Source: Neoceratodus forsteri (lineage: Eukaryota > Chordata > Ceratodontiformes > Ceratodontidae). Taken from it: a stretch of DNA of 64,000 nucleotides. Of the stretch, positions 1 through 11,084 are shown piece after piece. Made by a program: the position numbers and the translations under genes. A model generated the notes under the pieces. The model made no database searches. It saw only the letters and a list, made by a program, of their open reading frames with translations, and was not told the origin of the DNA. Each line of letters starts with the position of its first letter. Positions within the stretch are counted from its first letter, which is position 1. The stretch lies in the NCBI GenBank assembly GCA_016271365.2, contig JADMNL010000023.1:607752001-607816000 (forward strand), read 5' to 3'.

Positions 1-164
1 AGTGCCACTGGGCCAGCACTAGTTACCGTTTTAAGAGGTAGCAGTCAGACTGGGGCTGAGTAGCAGGCAAATTTATAAATTGCCAGCCAGTTTGGGAGGA
101 AGTCTGTTTTGTTTTAAAAATAAAAGATAAAAACAGTCATAGGTGCCTCCTTCGATGTGTGGTG
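1..164. other. Unassigned window edge
   Basis: Short stretch before the 3' end of the first LINE. It contains an A-rich run near 110-135 and nothing coding that I recognise. Confidence 0.4.
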
Positions 165-3025
165 TGAACAAACATCGAACATCCAAAAATGCCAGCAGAA
201 ACAGGACTCATGGTCTATCCGAGTCTGCTCGATGTGCAGCCAGACCCTCAACTTGAAACTTCCCGCTCTTTCCTTCCCCTCACAGTTATCCCCCCTCACT
301 CTGTCCCATTCCCTCTTGAAACAGCCCACTGTCCTACAGGAAACCACCTCCTCAGGTAGAGTGTTCCACTTGCCTACCACCCGTTCAGTGAAAAAATGTC
401 TCCTGATTCCCCTCCTGAATTTCCCCCTCCAGCCTCAGTTGATGCCCTCTTGTATCCCTCCCTCTTCTGATCTGGAATATCTCTCTTGTATTAGTCTTGT
501 TTACCCCTTCAGGTACCAAGGTCTCAATCATATCTTCCCTATCCCTTCTTTCCTCCAGGGAATACATGTTAAGCATGTTCAACCTTTCCTCGTAGGTTTA
601 CCCTCCAAACTCTGGATCATCTTAGTCACTCTGTGCTGCACCTCCAACAATCAGTGTCCTGTCCGTTTTCAGTAACAGGCGCCAGTACTACATGCAGTAT
701 TCCAGATGTGACTTGACCAATAGACCTGTACAAGGAAGGATCACCTCACTACTTCTTGAGGAGATTCCCTCACTATACAGCCCAGCATCTTGTTGGCTTT
801 CACTGCTGCCTTCATGCACTGAACTGAGTTGTACATATTCCCTGTTATAATCATCCCCATGTCCTTTTCTCTCCTCTGTGCTCCCCAAAGTACCCCTCTC
901 AGCTGATAGCTCCTCCTCTGGATCTTAGCTCAGAAGTGCAGCACTTTGCACTTCTTGGCATCGATGAACCCCATCTGCCATGTTTCCAACCACTCCTGTA
1001 ATTTAGTCAGGTCTTCCTGCAGTCCCCCACCCCTCAATGTCATGCACCACAGCTCCCATCTTGGTATTGTCTGTGAACAGACTGATCTTACTCTGGGTCC
1101 TGTGTGAGATATCTATGAATATCCCAAACAGCACTGGTCCCAATACCGATCCCTGTGGCACCCACTTGTTACTGCTCTTGGTGATGAGGTTCCCCTCCAC
1201 CACCACCATTTTCTCCTAACCCTCAGCCAGTTAGTGATCCATTTGACAATTTAGTACCCACCCCTACATATTCCAGATTCCCCCTAAGCTTACCCATGTG
1301 GCATGGAATCGAAGGCCTTGCTGAAGTTTAAGTACAGGACTTCTACTGCATGGCCCATGTCCAGTTCCTAGTCAGCCAATCATAGTACTCAGTCAGGTTT
1401 GTCTGGCAGGATCTGCCTGAGACAAACCCATATTGTCACCAATCCTGGAGACCATTGTCCTCAAAATGTCACCATCCTTTCTTTAAGTTGTCTCCATGAG
1501 CTTTCCACAGTTGATGTGAGACTCACTGGTCTGTAGTTACCTGGATCATCCTTTGGGCCACCTTTGTAAATGGGTACCACATGGGCCAACCTCCAATCCT
1601 ATGACATGCATCCTTTATCAGAAGGTATTGACCAGGTCAGCCAGTGGTCCTGCTATGCACCCTGCCAGTTCCTTGAGTACCCTATGGTAAATGCCATCAG
1701 GTCCTGGTACCTTGTCCACCTGCAGTGCCCTCAGTCCTTCCAGTACCATGTCCTCTATAATTTCTCCATCTGTCCTCCCTACCCCCACCCACCCCACCAC
1801 TCCCATGAGGTATCTGTCCCCATTTCTGTGAATACAGAGCAGAGTACTCATTGAGTGCCTCTGCCTCTCCCTCCCCCGTCCATCCCCATCCTTCTTAATT
1901 CTCACTATCTGTTCCCTGTTCTTCCTTCTCTCACTAGCGTATTGAAGAGTCCTTCTCTCTGCCCTTAATGCCCTGTGCCAGCCTCAGCTCTCTGGATACC
2001 TTGGCTGCTCTGACTAGTCTTGTAAACTCCTGGACTTCTTCATATATTCCTCCCTGTCTTCCCCCTTCTTGATCTCTTGAATCTCTGAAAAGCTTTCCTC
2101 TTGGCCCTCACCCCTTCATTACCTCCTTGGTCAGCCAACTGGACTTCGTTACCTTTCCCTTCTTGCTGTGCCTAGTACATGTCCCAGCATCCTCTGCCAG
2201 CCTGCTTTTATAATATCCCACTTTTGATTGGCATCCATGGTTGGTTGGATTCCTCCAGATGATTTATCAGAAATTCCCCCATCTTGTTAAAGTCTGCCCT
2301 CTAAAATCAATCTCCTGGTACCTGAACCTCCAGCTTGCTTTCCCATTCTGAGCATCAACCACACTGAGTGGTGATCACTACCAGCCAGAGGGTCCTCCAC
2401 ATCCAGGTCCCTTATGGCCTCCCCATTTGAATGTACAAGGTCTAGAGTCCTTTCCAACCTACAGTAGTTGGCTTATGTTCCGACTGCACCAGGAAGCTAT
2501 CCTCAAATGCTCCCAACATGACCTGCTCCCATGCACTTGTGGTGGTTGGTGTGCTCCAGTCCACCCCAGGTAGGTTGAGTCCCCCACCACCACTATATTC
2601 CCCTTCCTGCAAACCATCCTAATTTGTTCTGCCAACTCCTGTCCAGCTTCTCCCTTGAGTTGGTGCCCTAGACTACTCCCATCCTCAGTACCCTGCTCTT
2701 TGAATCCTGGAAACTGCATGTATATGGCCTCTGTCACCTTCCTTCCCTCTTCTCTTATGCATCTTATTCTCTCTCGTACATACATTGCCACCCCTAACCT
2801 TTCCTATTTGCCCTGTCCTTTCTGAATATCCTATACCCTGGGATCAACATATCCAAGTCCAGGTGCTGGGTGGCCCAAGTTTCTGTTATAGCCACAAGGT
2901 CTACCTGCCCCACTGCCAAGAGAGCCTGTAACTTGGCTGATTTGCTTCTAGGCTCCTCATGTTCAGTACACCACCCTCCAATCTGTTTGTTTCCTTCCTC
3001 CTGATTACCCCCTTTTGTCACTACC
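165..3025 (-). pseudogene. ORF2 (endonuclease-reverse transcriptase) remnant of LINE A
   Basis: The apurinic-type endonuclease begins near 3020 and shows VAITETW near 2870-2895 and IVVVGD near 2590, where the usual GDFN reads GDST. A pre-RT block, LQVDKVPGPDGIYHRVLKEL, lies near 1700-1760. Further downstream are NYRPVSLTS-like sequence, a degraded FSKAFDS block near 1300-1340, WVPQGSVLGPVLFGIFI near 1120-1170 and the catalytic box near 1066-1080. The catalytic box reads FTDN instead of FADD, so both position-specific acidic and small residues are lost. The C-terminal tail (RGHQLRLEG..., KWNTLPEEVV) occupies about 250-600. In live copies this protein nicks the target and primes reverse transcription there. 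This copy is inactive. It is broken by at least four frameshifts or stops. Confidence 0.85.
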
Positions 3026-3199
3026 TGATGCCCCCATAGCTTGGGGATAAGTTCATCTGGCTTCCTCTAGAAACCCTACCTACAAGCTGTCCACTGCCAC
3101 CCCTTCCTAGTTAAAGCTACCCTTGTTGCTATGTACCCCTCTATCCCTGTTTAATGCTCCTTTTCCCTCCCTGCTCAAATGTAGCCTGTCCCTGCATTC

Positions 3200-4320
3200 A
3201 GGTCATTGTGTCCCAGGTTCTGCCCCAGCCACCTACTAACCCATACCCCTTGGTGACACCATTTCCAGAGCCAGATGTTGAACTCCCTATCCTTCCCTTC
3301 CTCCCTGTACTTGGCACAGGGTACTGGGAGCACCTCTGAGAAGGCCACTGATTTCCCACCTCCTCACATAGCCTTCCAGTTCCTTAACCTCTTCCTTACT
3401 ACCTCCACCATTTCCTCCACCAGTTCATTTGTACCCATTGCACCAAAACATGTGGTTTCTTCCATCCCTCCCTGTGCACTTGAGAATAGACTGCCCTGCC
3501 CTGCCTGGTGTCAATCCAGGAATATACTCGACCCATATGAGACTATGTCTTTCCCCTTTATTGCCCCAATTTATCCCTTTCAGTATGGGTCCCCAACACT
3601 AGTACACCTTCCTTTTTCATGCCCTGTTCCTCCTCTTCTCCATTTACCTGTTTGTCTATTGCTAGAGTTTGCCTTCCTTGCCCATTTATGTCTCAATGCT
3701 TCTCCCCTACAACTCCCCCACCTTCTCCCTGACCTGTCTTCCCCATGCCCCATGGTCCCACAATATCATCCACCTCCGCCTTCCTTCATCAGCCCCTGCC
3801 CCCCTTTTACTATGATCCCTTGTCAGATCTATCAACACTGCCCCCTCCCTTCACCCCAGCCACCAACTCCTTCCTTTTCAGCCATGCCCCTCTCCCCTGC
3901 CCTGCTACCCTCTTCAAATTCCTGACCCCTGCACACTCCTTTCCCTTTTCCCTTGCATCCCCTTCTGGGCTCATATCTCCCCCTCCACCATTGTTGCCAG
4001 CACCACAAATCTACTACCTGCTACCCTGTATTGCTTTGTTTGGCTCTTTCCCCCTGTTCCATGACCAGCTTTTAATGCTTGACCCCTTGTCTAATGTAAT
4101 CTGGCACCTCCTGTCCCTCACCCAACCTGACATTCTTCCCCCTGATGTGTCCTCCTGTTGCTCCTTGGGAGGCTTTCCTGCCCCTGTTCCCACCCTCCCC
4201 ACACCCTCTCCAACTCTCCACCAAGCCATTGTGCTCTTTCCTCCAGACTCCTTAGCCTGTGGCAGGTTGGACATCCTCTAGTCTCCATAATATATTCACC
4301 CAAACAGCTGCCCCACAACC
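3200..4320 (-). pseudogene. ORF1 remnant of LINE A with SGNH-esterase-like trace
   Basis: Near 4240-4290 the minus strand reads GCPTCHRLRSLEERAQWL, a CxxC followed by a heptad-like segment as in CR1/L2 ORF1 N-termini. Further on, about 3220-3440, one frame reads MGTNELVEEMVEVVRKRL and then VAFSEVLPVPCAK...FNIWLWKWC. This matches the second half of the SGNH hydrolase domain found in CR1/L2 ORF1 proteins (GTN block, then a SxVLPV strand and N.WL helix). The catalytic DGLH region is not recognisable. The region is heavily stopped. ORF1 proteins of this type bind RNA and lipid-ester substrates in the LINE ribonucleoprotein; that role is family knowledge, not visible here. Confidence 0.6.
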
Positions 4321-5020
4321 ATTGCAGTCCACTATTCTACCCATGGTGTGCCCTCTTATTTCCCGCTGCCCCTGTACTTCCCACCACCTCCATTGTAGCT
4401 GTTCCACCCCTGATGTGTCCCTATCTGTACCGCTCCATTTTCTACCTCTATGTTGCTATAGCCCTTGTATACCAACAATGGTTAATGTTGTCCCTAAAGC
4501 CTCTTTTATTATTTAGACCTACAAATGTACCTCTCCCTAATCTACAGTGCTCCCCTCTTCTGGCCAAAGGTTTCCCCTGCCTGGACACACTCCCAGGCAC
4601 TCATCCTCTTGTCTGATGAGCTTGTAACCTTGTGACTGCACCTGGCCGTGCTATCCACCAATAGTAAACTATGAGTAATATAGCATCCACCAATGGCTGA
4701 GCAGCAACACCCCAATATATCTGGAGTACCCAGGGGAAGTTGGTTTAGGACCTTCTGAGACTCTCATGAGAGTCTATCAGTCCAGCCCTTCCACCAGAGC
4801 CCTTCAGTCCTTAGCTCATGGCTCTCACAGATTTGCAGTCAAAAACAGTTCAAATCCCAAACAGCACTGAATAAACCCCCAGGCAGATCCCTCCCAGTAC
4901 AGGCTAAGACAATAAAATCAAAACAGCAGGAACAAATACTTCCCTTTTAGTTTCTCTTCCCTCAAACAGCAGGGAAAAAACCCTGTCTTGAAGTCCATCC
5001 TCCTTCAGGTTCAAGGCGCT

Positions 5021-5884
5021 ATTGCTTAATATTATAAAGCAAAGAAAAAAATCTGTGCTTGCCTGATTGTAGGTTTATACAGCACAGTGCACATCATTCT
5101 CCCAGACTGTAGCAATGGCCTGTTGAAGACATGCGACAGAGATGGAGCTATTTGAGATGGTGCTACATATTTGCTGTGTTTAATGTGAAGATGGAATAAA
5201 AAAACAGAGCTGTTTGGTGACCAGGAGGAAGAGTATGTGTGACAACGGGGAAGACAGGAGCTGGGTCATTGCTGTCGATAAAGGTATGGTGTTGTGGGGA
5301 AAGAGCAGCCATGTCTTTTGTGGAAATTCTCTCTTTGGAAGGCGTGGAGGTATTTCTTTCTTTCTAAGTCCTGACTGCCAGGAGCTACTTAGCTACTTTC
5401 AGACAGGCTGTTGTGCTGAGATGATGGCCTGGCTGAAAGTAGCTCTTGATCAATCAATATCCAGCATTCTTGAAACCTATTTCATAATAAATATTATACA
5501 ATGGACGTAAAAATCCTGTAACCTGATTGGCCAGTTCATGTCTTTACTCATGGGTAAATCCTACAATAATCCATGACTGAGGAAGGGTATGAATAAACAA
5601 ATAAACACATTTTAAATTTATTCTACATATGGATGCCTTGTGTCATTGCAATAAGGCACTCCAGGACATACGTAATTAGGGGATTATCCACTTCTTATGT
5701 GATTAAGTCATAAGCAGTACCTCATGACATACCACTCAAGATGGAAATAGATCCCGGATAGGCCATTCTCTGTCATACCTTATTGCTTAATATTATAAAG
5801 CAAAGAAAAAAATGTGCTTACCTGTTTGTAAGGATTCATACAGCACACGCAACTCTCTCCCAGACTATAGCAATGGCCCATTGA
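5021..5884. repeat. Direct repeat pair, ~105 bp, 761 bp apart
   Basis: The blocks 5021-5127 and 5782-5884 both begin ATTGCTTAATATTATAAAGC and continue through CAGCACA, CTCTCCCAGACT.TAGCAATGGCC. They are about 85-90% alike by eye, with small indels. The 655 bases between them do not resemble a retrovirus-like interior. They may be tandem 5'-UTR monomers, ends of an unclassified mobile element, or a local duplication. The copies do not start TG or end CA, which argues against ordinary LTRs. Confidence 0.75.
5391..5444. repeat. 18-bp stem hairpin
   Basis: AGCTACTTTCAGACAGGC at 5391-5408 pairs with GCCTGGCTGAAAGTAGCT at 5427-5444 (17 of 18 positions), leaving an 18-base loop. Its function is unknown. 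Confidence 0.7.
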
Positions 5885-6224
5885 ATAAGGCTGGCAACAT
5901 TAAAAGATAAATAAAATATTCCTTCAAAATAGGAAATACAGAGATAGAAAACTTTTGTGCTTGACTTAGGTCATGTCTTAAATCACTTTAGTGTATCCCA
6001 AGAAAATCCTCCTTGCTTGACTCAACACACAACTGAAAGCTACAAAATGGCAGAGGAACAATTACTGGCAAGTGAACACAAAGCCTTAGTAATTTAAGGA
6101 CAGCAGGAACTCCAGGTTAATTGTGTGCATTCCCATGCTTCATAAGCAAGGATGACAAAAATATATTTTTAAGTGTAAACATGTACTAATTAATGAGCAT
6201 TCCCTACCCTCTCTACTATGCAGG

Positions 6225-7290
6225 GTGTCCATTAATAGTTCAGGCATACCCTGAAGTCTTGTACTGCCTTCATATCCACTGTCTTTGCTAGTAGGATGCT
6301 TCAGAGATTCACCACCCTCTGGGACAAATTGGGCCTCTTAATGTTTTCCTTGAATTTATCACCTTTCAGCTTCAGTTCATGTCTTTGGGTCCTGCTAGAA
6401 GACACCAGAAGAGAACATCTCTGTATATTCAGTCTTGCCAATATCCTAGAGTATGCTGAAAACTGAGGTTACGTCCATAACAGCCTCCCTTTCTCCATGG
6501 TGAACATGTTAAGGGTCTCTAGCCCCTTTTCATAGGTTTTCTCCCCAAACAAATAGCAGGTTACATTTTTAACAATTTTGAGATGGGCAGGCTTGAGTAT
6601 ATCTGATTTAGTTTACTATTTTTCTACAGTCGGTAGGCCAGTGGTAGAGAATATGAGGCAGCAGTTTGGCACGGTAGGCTTACAAAAATGAATTCAAAGA
6701 AGCAGAAAGAGTACAGAAATGGGCACATAGAATAATGGTAGGGTAGGAAATGAGTTATAGGAAGCATTGCTAAATGTGAGCTGGAAAGGTTGGATATTAG
6801 AAGAGAAAAATGGCAAAGAGGCTTTAGAAGAGTTTGTGATCCTGATCATAAATTGCATTCTTTGCTTGTACCAAAGTATATTACAGGATATAATTTATGT
6901 AAACAAGGGATGTGGGAAGACCTCTGGTAAGGACACAAACTAATAATAAGTCTTTGTACATTACCTGGATATGGATTAGAGAAGCTTCCTTTTTGAGATG
7001 TAATTTTTAAGAAATGTTTGTACCTGTGCACATAAATGTGTAAATTGTGTTTTGTATTTTTATATGGTGTAAGCACTATGTATAGTATGGATTTATGCTT
7101 TTCTTGTAAGTGATTAATTTAAAAAATTGTATGCGGTCTTCAACTAGCACTTTTGCGTTAAGCTACAGCATCAATAATCAATCAATCAATCATTTTGGTG
7201 GCCCTGTATTGCACCCTTTTGACTGCTTCAATGTCTTTTTATGGCTGTGGTGGAGCCTACAGCCACCTTGCTGAAGCACAGCTGGAAAAT
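6225..7290 (-). mobile_element. LINE D, CR1/L2-type C-terminal fragment, interrupted
   Basis: The minus strand over 6225-6563 reads a C-terminal LINE tail, with RHELKLKGDKFKENIKRPNL and RVVNL, preceded by the YEKGLETLNMFTMEKGR segment. The next host segment, which reads as the 'chain of rearranged' text QSKGCNTGPPK on the minus strand, resumes at about 7197. LINE E (6570-7190) lies between. Only the distal third of the element is present. Confidence 0.7.
6570..7190 (+). mobile_element. LINE E, short 3' fragment with (AATC)n tail, inserted in D
   Basis: The plus strand around 6640-6720 reads VWHG.LT and then AERVQKWAHRIMVG. It continues with LDIRREKWQRGFRRVC and DPDHKLHSLLVPK near 6780-6875. 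These are the C-terminal end of a Jockey-superfamily reverse transcriptase of a different type from the CR1/L2 copies. The element ends in an AATC microsatellite at 7171-7190. The hexamer CATTTT occurs at 6564-6569 and again at 7191-7196, a plausible target-site duplication. Removing 6570-7190 rejoins LINE D. The clade is not determined. Confidence 0.7.
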
Positions 7291-8574
7291 GACTTATCAT
7301 GGAACACATGTTTTGGACTTTTCAGTGTATCCTTCTACTAATGTAAATCACTATGGCATTTGAATTAAATAATCCCTTCTTTCTGTTTAAAGATCATGTG
7401 CAACACTATTTTTTACTGCAAATGGTACTGTTAATAAAGAAATGCCTTTAAAGCAGTGGCCTAGTTGTTTTGTTTTACCCTCTGCTTAATAAATGCTGTA
7501 ATTCTGCTTTCATGTTCATAGTTCCATTTTCCTCTGACTACTGTAATTTGTTTCTTATGATCTGCTAAACTGGGCTGCTGGCTTCTGCAGCGTCATGACG
7601 TCAGTGGGTGGTCTGTGAGCACTGCCATCTGTCAGAGATGCTGTTCCAACTTAACATTTCCTGGTCAGTAACGGGCTGCAGACAGGGCATTTTGGTTTGA
7701 TTTAACATACTCTCCATATCCTTATACTGAGTCCTTCATAATTTCTTTTAAGTTGTTAGATTTATGTATCTAACAGTCTATCATAACAGTGTGTGTTTGT
7801 AATCTGAGTACTGGAGTGGCCTGTGCCAGTGTTTGACCTACTCTTAAAATGTATTGTGTTTCGGACAGTTTAAATAGTACTGCTAACAGTGGATTTGCAA
7901 CAAACAGTGTGAATTCTACTGCCCTAATTACCAATATAATCATTTTATTTCCCTGCCTTTATAATGCTATCAACCTGTTAACGTTTGTTACAGTATATTT
8001 TATTTTTAACTGACTTTAATGTTTGTCTGTGTGGTTACTTTTGTTCAGTTTTATTGTTTTCTGTTTTAATTTTTGTTGATATGAAGCACTGCTGTGCCAT
8101 TGGTTATAGGAATAGAAGGGTATGCACACAGTTTCTATCACTTTCTAAATATAACCATTGATTGCCGTGAGTAGGCACTTGGTGTTAAATGTGCCTGCTA
8201 GGAACATCTGATCATAGTGTTTATATGCTGGCCACTTTACAGAAACTCAACTTATAATTTCACAAACTCTTTTAGATGCTGTTGGTTTTACTCTGTCAGT
8301 GTTACTTGAAACCAGATGCATGTCCCACTATTTTCTTTTCATTTTAACAGGAAAACCAAAATGCCAGAGTAATGTCATTCAGAATAGGAAAAGAATTGAG
8401 GCAAGTGATAAATATGATAAGTTATATTACAGCTGTCATATCTGAATTGCTGCTGAATGCTAACAGTGTGTCTGTAAAAGTGACTGAAAGAGACAGGTAT
8501 TTATTTACTGTTATTGGCAATGTAGTGTCCATGTTTATGGATTCATGATAGTGTTACAAATGTGTGCAGTGCTG
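7291..8574. other. Unassigned AT-rich region
   Basis: I find no LINE coding trace, SINE or long open frame. A perfect cAMP-response palindrome, TGACGTCA, is at 7596-7603. With no promoter or exon nearby, I would not call it functional. Confidence 0.4.
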
Positions 8575-10075
8575 TCTGCTTTTGCTGGTTAATATTACAT
8601 AGGTGTGTATGTTTACAGAACATTATCATGTGCATGGATTACTGTGATTGATGCTCTTACATGTCTGTGTTGTTGCAGGGTACTTTTAGATCACTTTTCA
8701 AAGTCAGTGGCTCACTACTGTTATGTTGGTGTGTATGGGTGAATGATATGAGGATATGGGAGCATGACAGTTATGCCTGGTTAATAGTGCACTGCTCAGT
8801 AATATATCTTTATGGATGAAGTATTCTATTATGGAGGAGTGTATGGGTGAAAACAATACTACAGATGTGTGTAAAGTTGCAGGACAAAGTTATCTGTACT
8901 GATTTTTGTGCCCAGCATTCTTGTGAATGTCTGCATGGGTGCACAGTACTATTTTAGGGGTGTATAGGTGCAGGGCAATGGTACAAATGTGCATATGTTT
9001 GCAGGGCACTTACTGTATATACTATTATTTTAGTTCAGGTCATGGCTGCATATCTTTGTATTGATGCAGGGTACTGTTATGTGTGTCTTTGGGTGGAAGG
9101 CAATGGTACTAATGTGTGTATGGGTGCAGCACACTTATGCCTGGTTATTTTAGTGCACAACACAGTTACATGTAAGCATTAAGCCTGACGCATCTAATGC
9201 TGGATTAATGCATGGTTGGGAGGGTTGTGGCCAGAGGTCGAGGTCGAGGGTGAACAACAGCTCCAACCATGCATTAATCACATTAGATGCCACCGCCGAG
9301 TGGCTTAATGTGCTTGTAACATGGGCTGCCTGAGTACACAGTCACGAGGGAATGTAATTACCATCAGTACAACAAGATAACACAGGAGTCAGTGTGTTTA
9401 GCTAAGGTTTTACTGCACTTCCACAGCGTGTAACAGAACAGCTTTAATATACTGATGCGGTGAAAACATTGACTAGTACTACATAAACACAACAGTGCAC
9501 CTCACATTCTAGTCTGAATTATTTTGTGGTCTCGCAGTAGTTAGTCTCATACCACTGTTGAAGGTCTACGTGGACAGCTGTCTCACAAGAGTGTGCTGGG
9601 TCGCTGACAAATTTGCATCCTTGCTCAGTCACTTCTGCTTGCTGTCATGAGATAGCTCTGATGTCGCCACTCCATCTCCTGCCACATCTGGTATTTCTCT
9701 ATCCGAGTCTGCTATCTATTCCTATGTGCATGGCTGCTTGTTGTCCCCTCCCGTTCCGACTCTGCCTAGCTTGTCGCCCGCTCCCTGCCCAAGACTGGCA
9801 TCTCTCTCACAGTGGATCCTCACCTCTGCCCAGTGCTGCTTACCTAGCTGTCTGGATGCTCCTGGTACTTCAGTTTTGAACACGGTGGGTATGCTGGATT
9901 AATCCCGCTCGACTTTGCCTCGTGATCAACTTCATGAATCGTGCCTCCGATTTCACCATTCAGCTTATTGCCATGTTACAAGTCTTTGTATGACTGTGGG
10001 TTACTGCTAACATGACTGTGCATGGGTGATAGGCCATGGTATAACTATGTGTTTGTGTGCAGGACCTCGATGTCC
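8575..10075. repeat. Diverged minisatellite around a GTGTATGGGTGCAGG motif, interrupted
   Basis: Copies of a motif close to ATGTGTGTATGGGTGCAGGG, often followed by CAATGGTAC, recur at uneven 30-60-base spacing from about 8575 to 9170. They resume at about 9990-10075 (GTGCATGGGTGATAGGCCATGG). The interruption, 9171-9974, is a separate inserted element. Copies are strongly diverged, so the array is old. Confidence 0.55.
9171..9974. mobile_element. 804-bp insertion with GTTACA flanks, possible solo LTR or foldback element
   Basis: The hexamer GTTACA is at 9165-9170 and 9975-9980, and the same minisatellite lies on both outer sides, so the intervening 804 bases look like an insertion. It starts TGTAAGCATTAAGCC. 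Its first 150 bases fold back: GCATCTAATG..GGATTAATGCATGG at 9190-9219 pairs with 9263-9290. It has no coding capacity that I can see. An alternative boundary at 9315-9980 would give a 666-bp unit starting TGTAACATGG and ending CCATGTTACA, a typical LTR-like inverted terminus. I cannot choose between a solo LTR and a non-autonomous DNA element. Confidence 0.5.
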
Positions 10076-10899
10076 AGGGATTTATTGAAGAGCATTGATA
10101 TGTATCTATATAAGGGCTTTTGGTAATGGTGTGTTTTGTGCATGGCTGACAGGAAATATAGAAACACAGAATTTGACTAAAGGAGAACCCCTTCTGATCC
10201 CAACCCCCAAATCCAATTCCATCCCTAGTGATCCAGTGCCCCACCCAGCCTCCTTGCAGCCAGGTGTCCCACAACCCTGCTCCCACCCCCATCATAAACC
10301 CTGGCAGCAGCGGACTGGCACAGCCCTCCTCTCTCCTCCATGGCCAGCCTGCCAACTGGGCTGTCAATGAATGAGCAGTCGTGGTATGCTTATTTATGAC
10401 AGCTTAGTTATAGGCTAGAAGTGGAGGTGAGAGGAAGGCAGTGCCGGTCACTGCTGGCCTGTTCAGTGCGGCGGGGTTAATGAGACCTGGCTCTGGAAAG
10501 CAAATGCCCAGGGATTTGGGACTAGGGATTGGGAGGATTTAAATAATAAAAAACTAGACCACCACAATTTTTTTCACAGGACAGTGCACTGGAGATAGGG
10601 ATGGGGGTTACTGCACATTTTGTGGCAGGTGGATTATCGGGTGAAAGGGAGGGACCACTAGCAACCAGGGATCATTTTTTACATATAGGACAGATGGGGA
10701 GGGACCACTAGCCACCAGGGCTATTTTCTTCATTTCAGGTGAAATTTTGCTTGGTAACTTTTGTGGAAGTTTTCCACTCCACCACAGGCAGAAGTTCAGA
10801 AACTTTCATAGAAGTCCCTTAATTTTCACTGAAGTTCCATGAAGCAGAAAATAGCAGTTTCACCCACCCTAATTTAAACCCTTGAAGGAATTTGCATCC
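10076..10899. other. Unassigned, with a short 47-bp direct repeat
   Basis: No coding sequence is recognised. GGGAGGGACCACTAGC.ACCAGGG occurs at about 10651 and again at about 10698. The stretch 10156-10370 is C-rich and unassigned; its start (TAGAAACACAGAATTTGA) resembles the tail of CR1/L2 copies, but the match stops after about 20 bases. Confidence 0.4.
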
Positions 10900-11084
10900 T
10901 ACTAAACTTCACTCATGCTGCTAGTGACTGCATCCTATTTTGTACAAATAGGACCTGACAGTTTACCTTCTTTATATCACAGAGAAACTTGTATGCTTCA
11001 ATCATGTACCCACACTCCCTTCTGGATTTCAGTGAATAGATGTTTAGAGCCATAGTCTGTCTAGGTCTTTCCCCAGGTGAGGTC
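10900..11084 (-). mobile_element. CR1/L2-type LINE C-terminal scrap
   Basis: The minus strand reads GERPRQTMALNIYSLKSRRE, then MIEAYKFLCDIKKVN. This matches the segment before the C-terminal tail seen in other copies (MYSLEERR...DMIET). It is only about 180 bases long and abuts the plus-strand LINE that follows. Confidence 0.55.

Larger units (their letters stand above)
165..4330 (-). mobile_element. LINE A, CR1/L2-type, nearly whole, decayed
   Basis: Reading the minus strand from about 4330 down to 165 gives the order expected of a CR1/L2-group LINE: ORF1 remnant, endonuclease, linker, reverse transcriptase, C-terminal tail and 3' end. The 3' terminus near 165-215 carries the 'GCAGACT..GATAGACCAT' type sequence that also ends the other CR1/L2 copies here. 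The body is about 4.2 kb, close to full length for the group. It carries many frameshifts and stops, so it is a fossil. The 5' limit is uncertain because the sequence beyond 4330 is not recognisable. The CT-rich plus strand over 3.1-4.6 kb is the complement of its purine-rich 5' part. Confidence 0.85.
4331..6224. other. Non-coding region upstream of LINE A
   Basis: I see no coding sequence. It may include the 5' UTR of LINE A at its left end. It carries a direct repeat (5021-5127 and 5782-5884) and a small hairpin (5391-5444). The rest is AT-rich and unassigned. Confidence 0.5.

Noticed and set aside
3275..4281. 216- and 178-codon plus-strand open frames, proline-rich
   Set aside because: They lie opposite the purine-rich ORF1 region of LINE A; proline richness comes from the CT-rich strand.
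7596..7603. cAMP-response element TGACGTCA
   Set aside because: An isolated 8-base palindrome without promoter or gene nearby; chance occurrence is likely.
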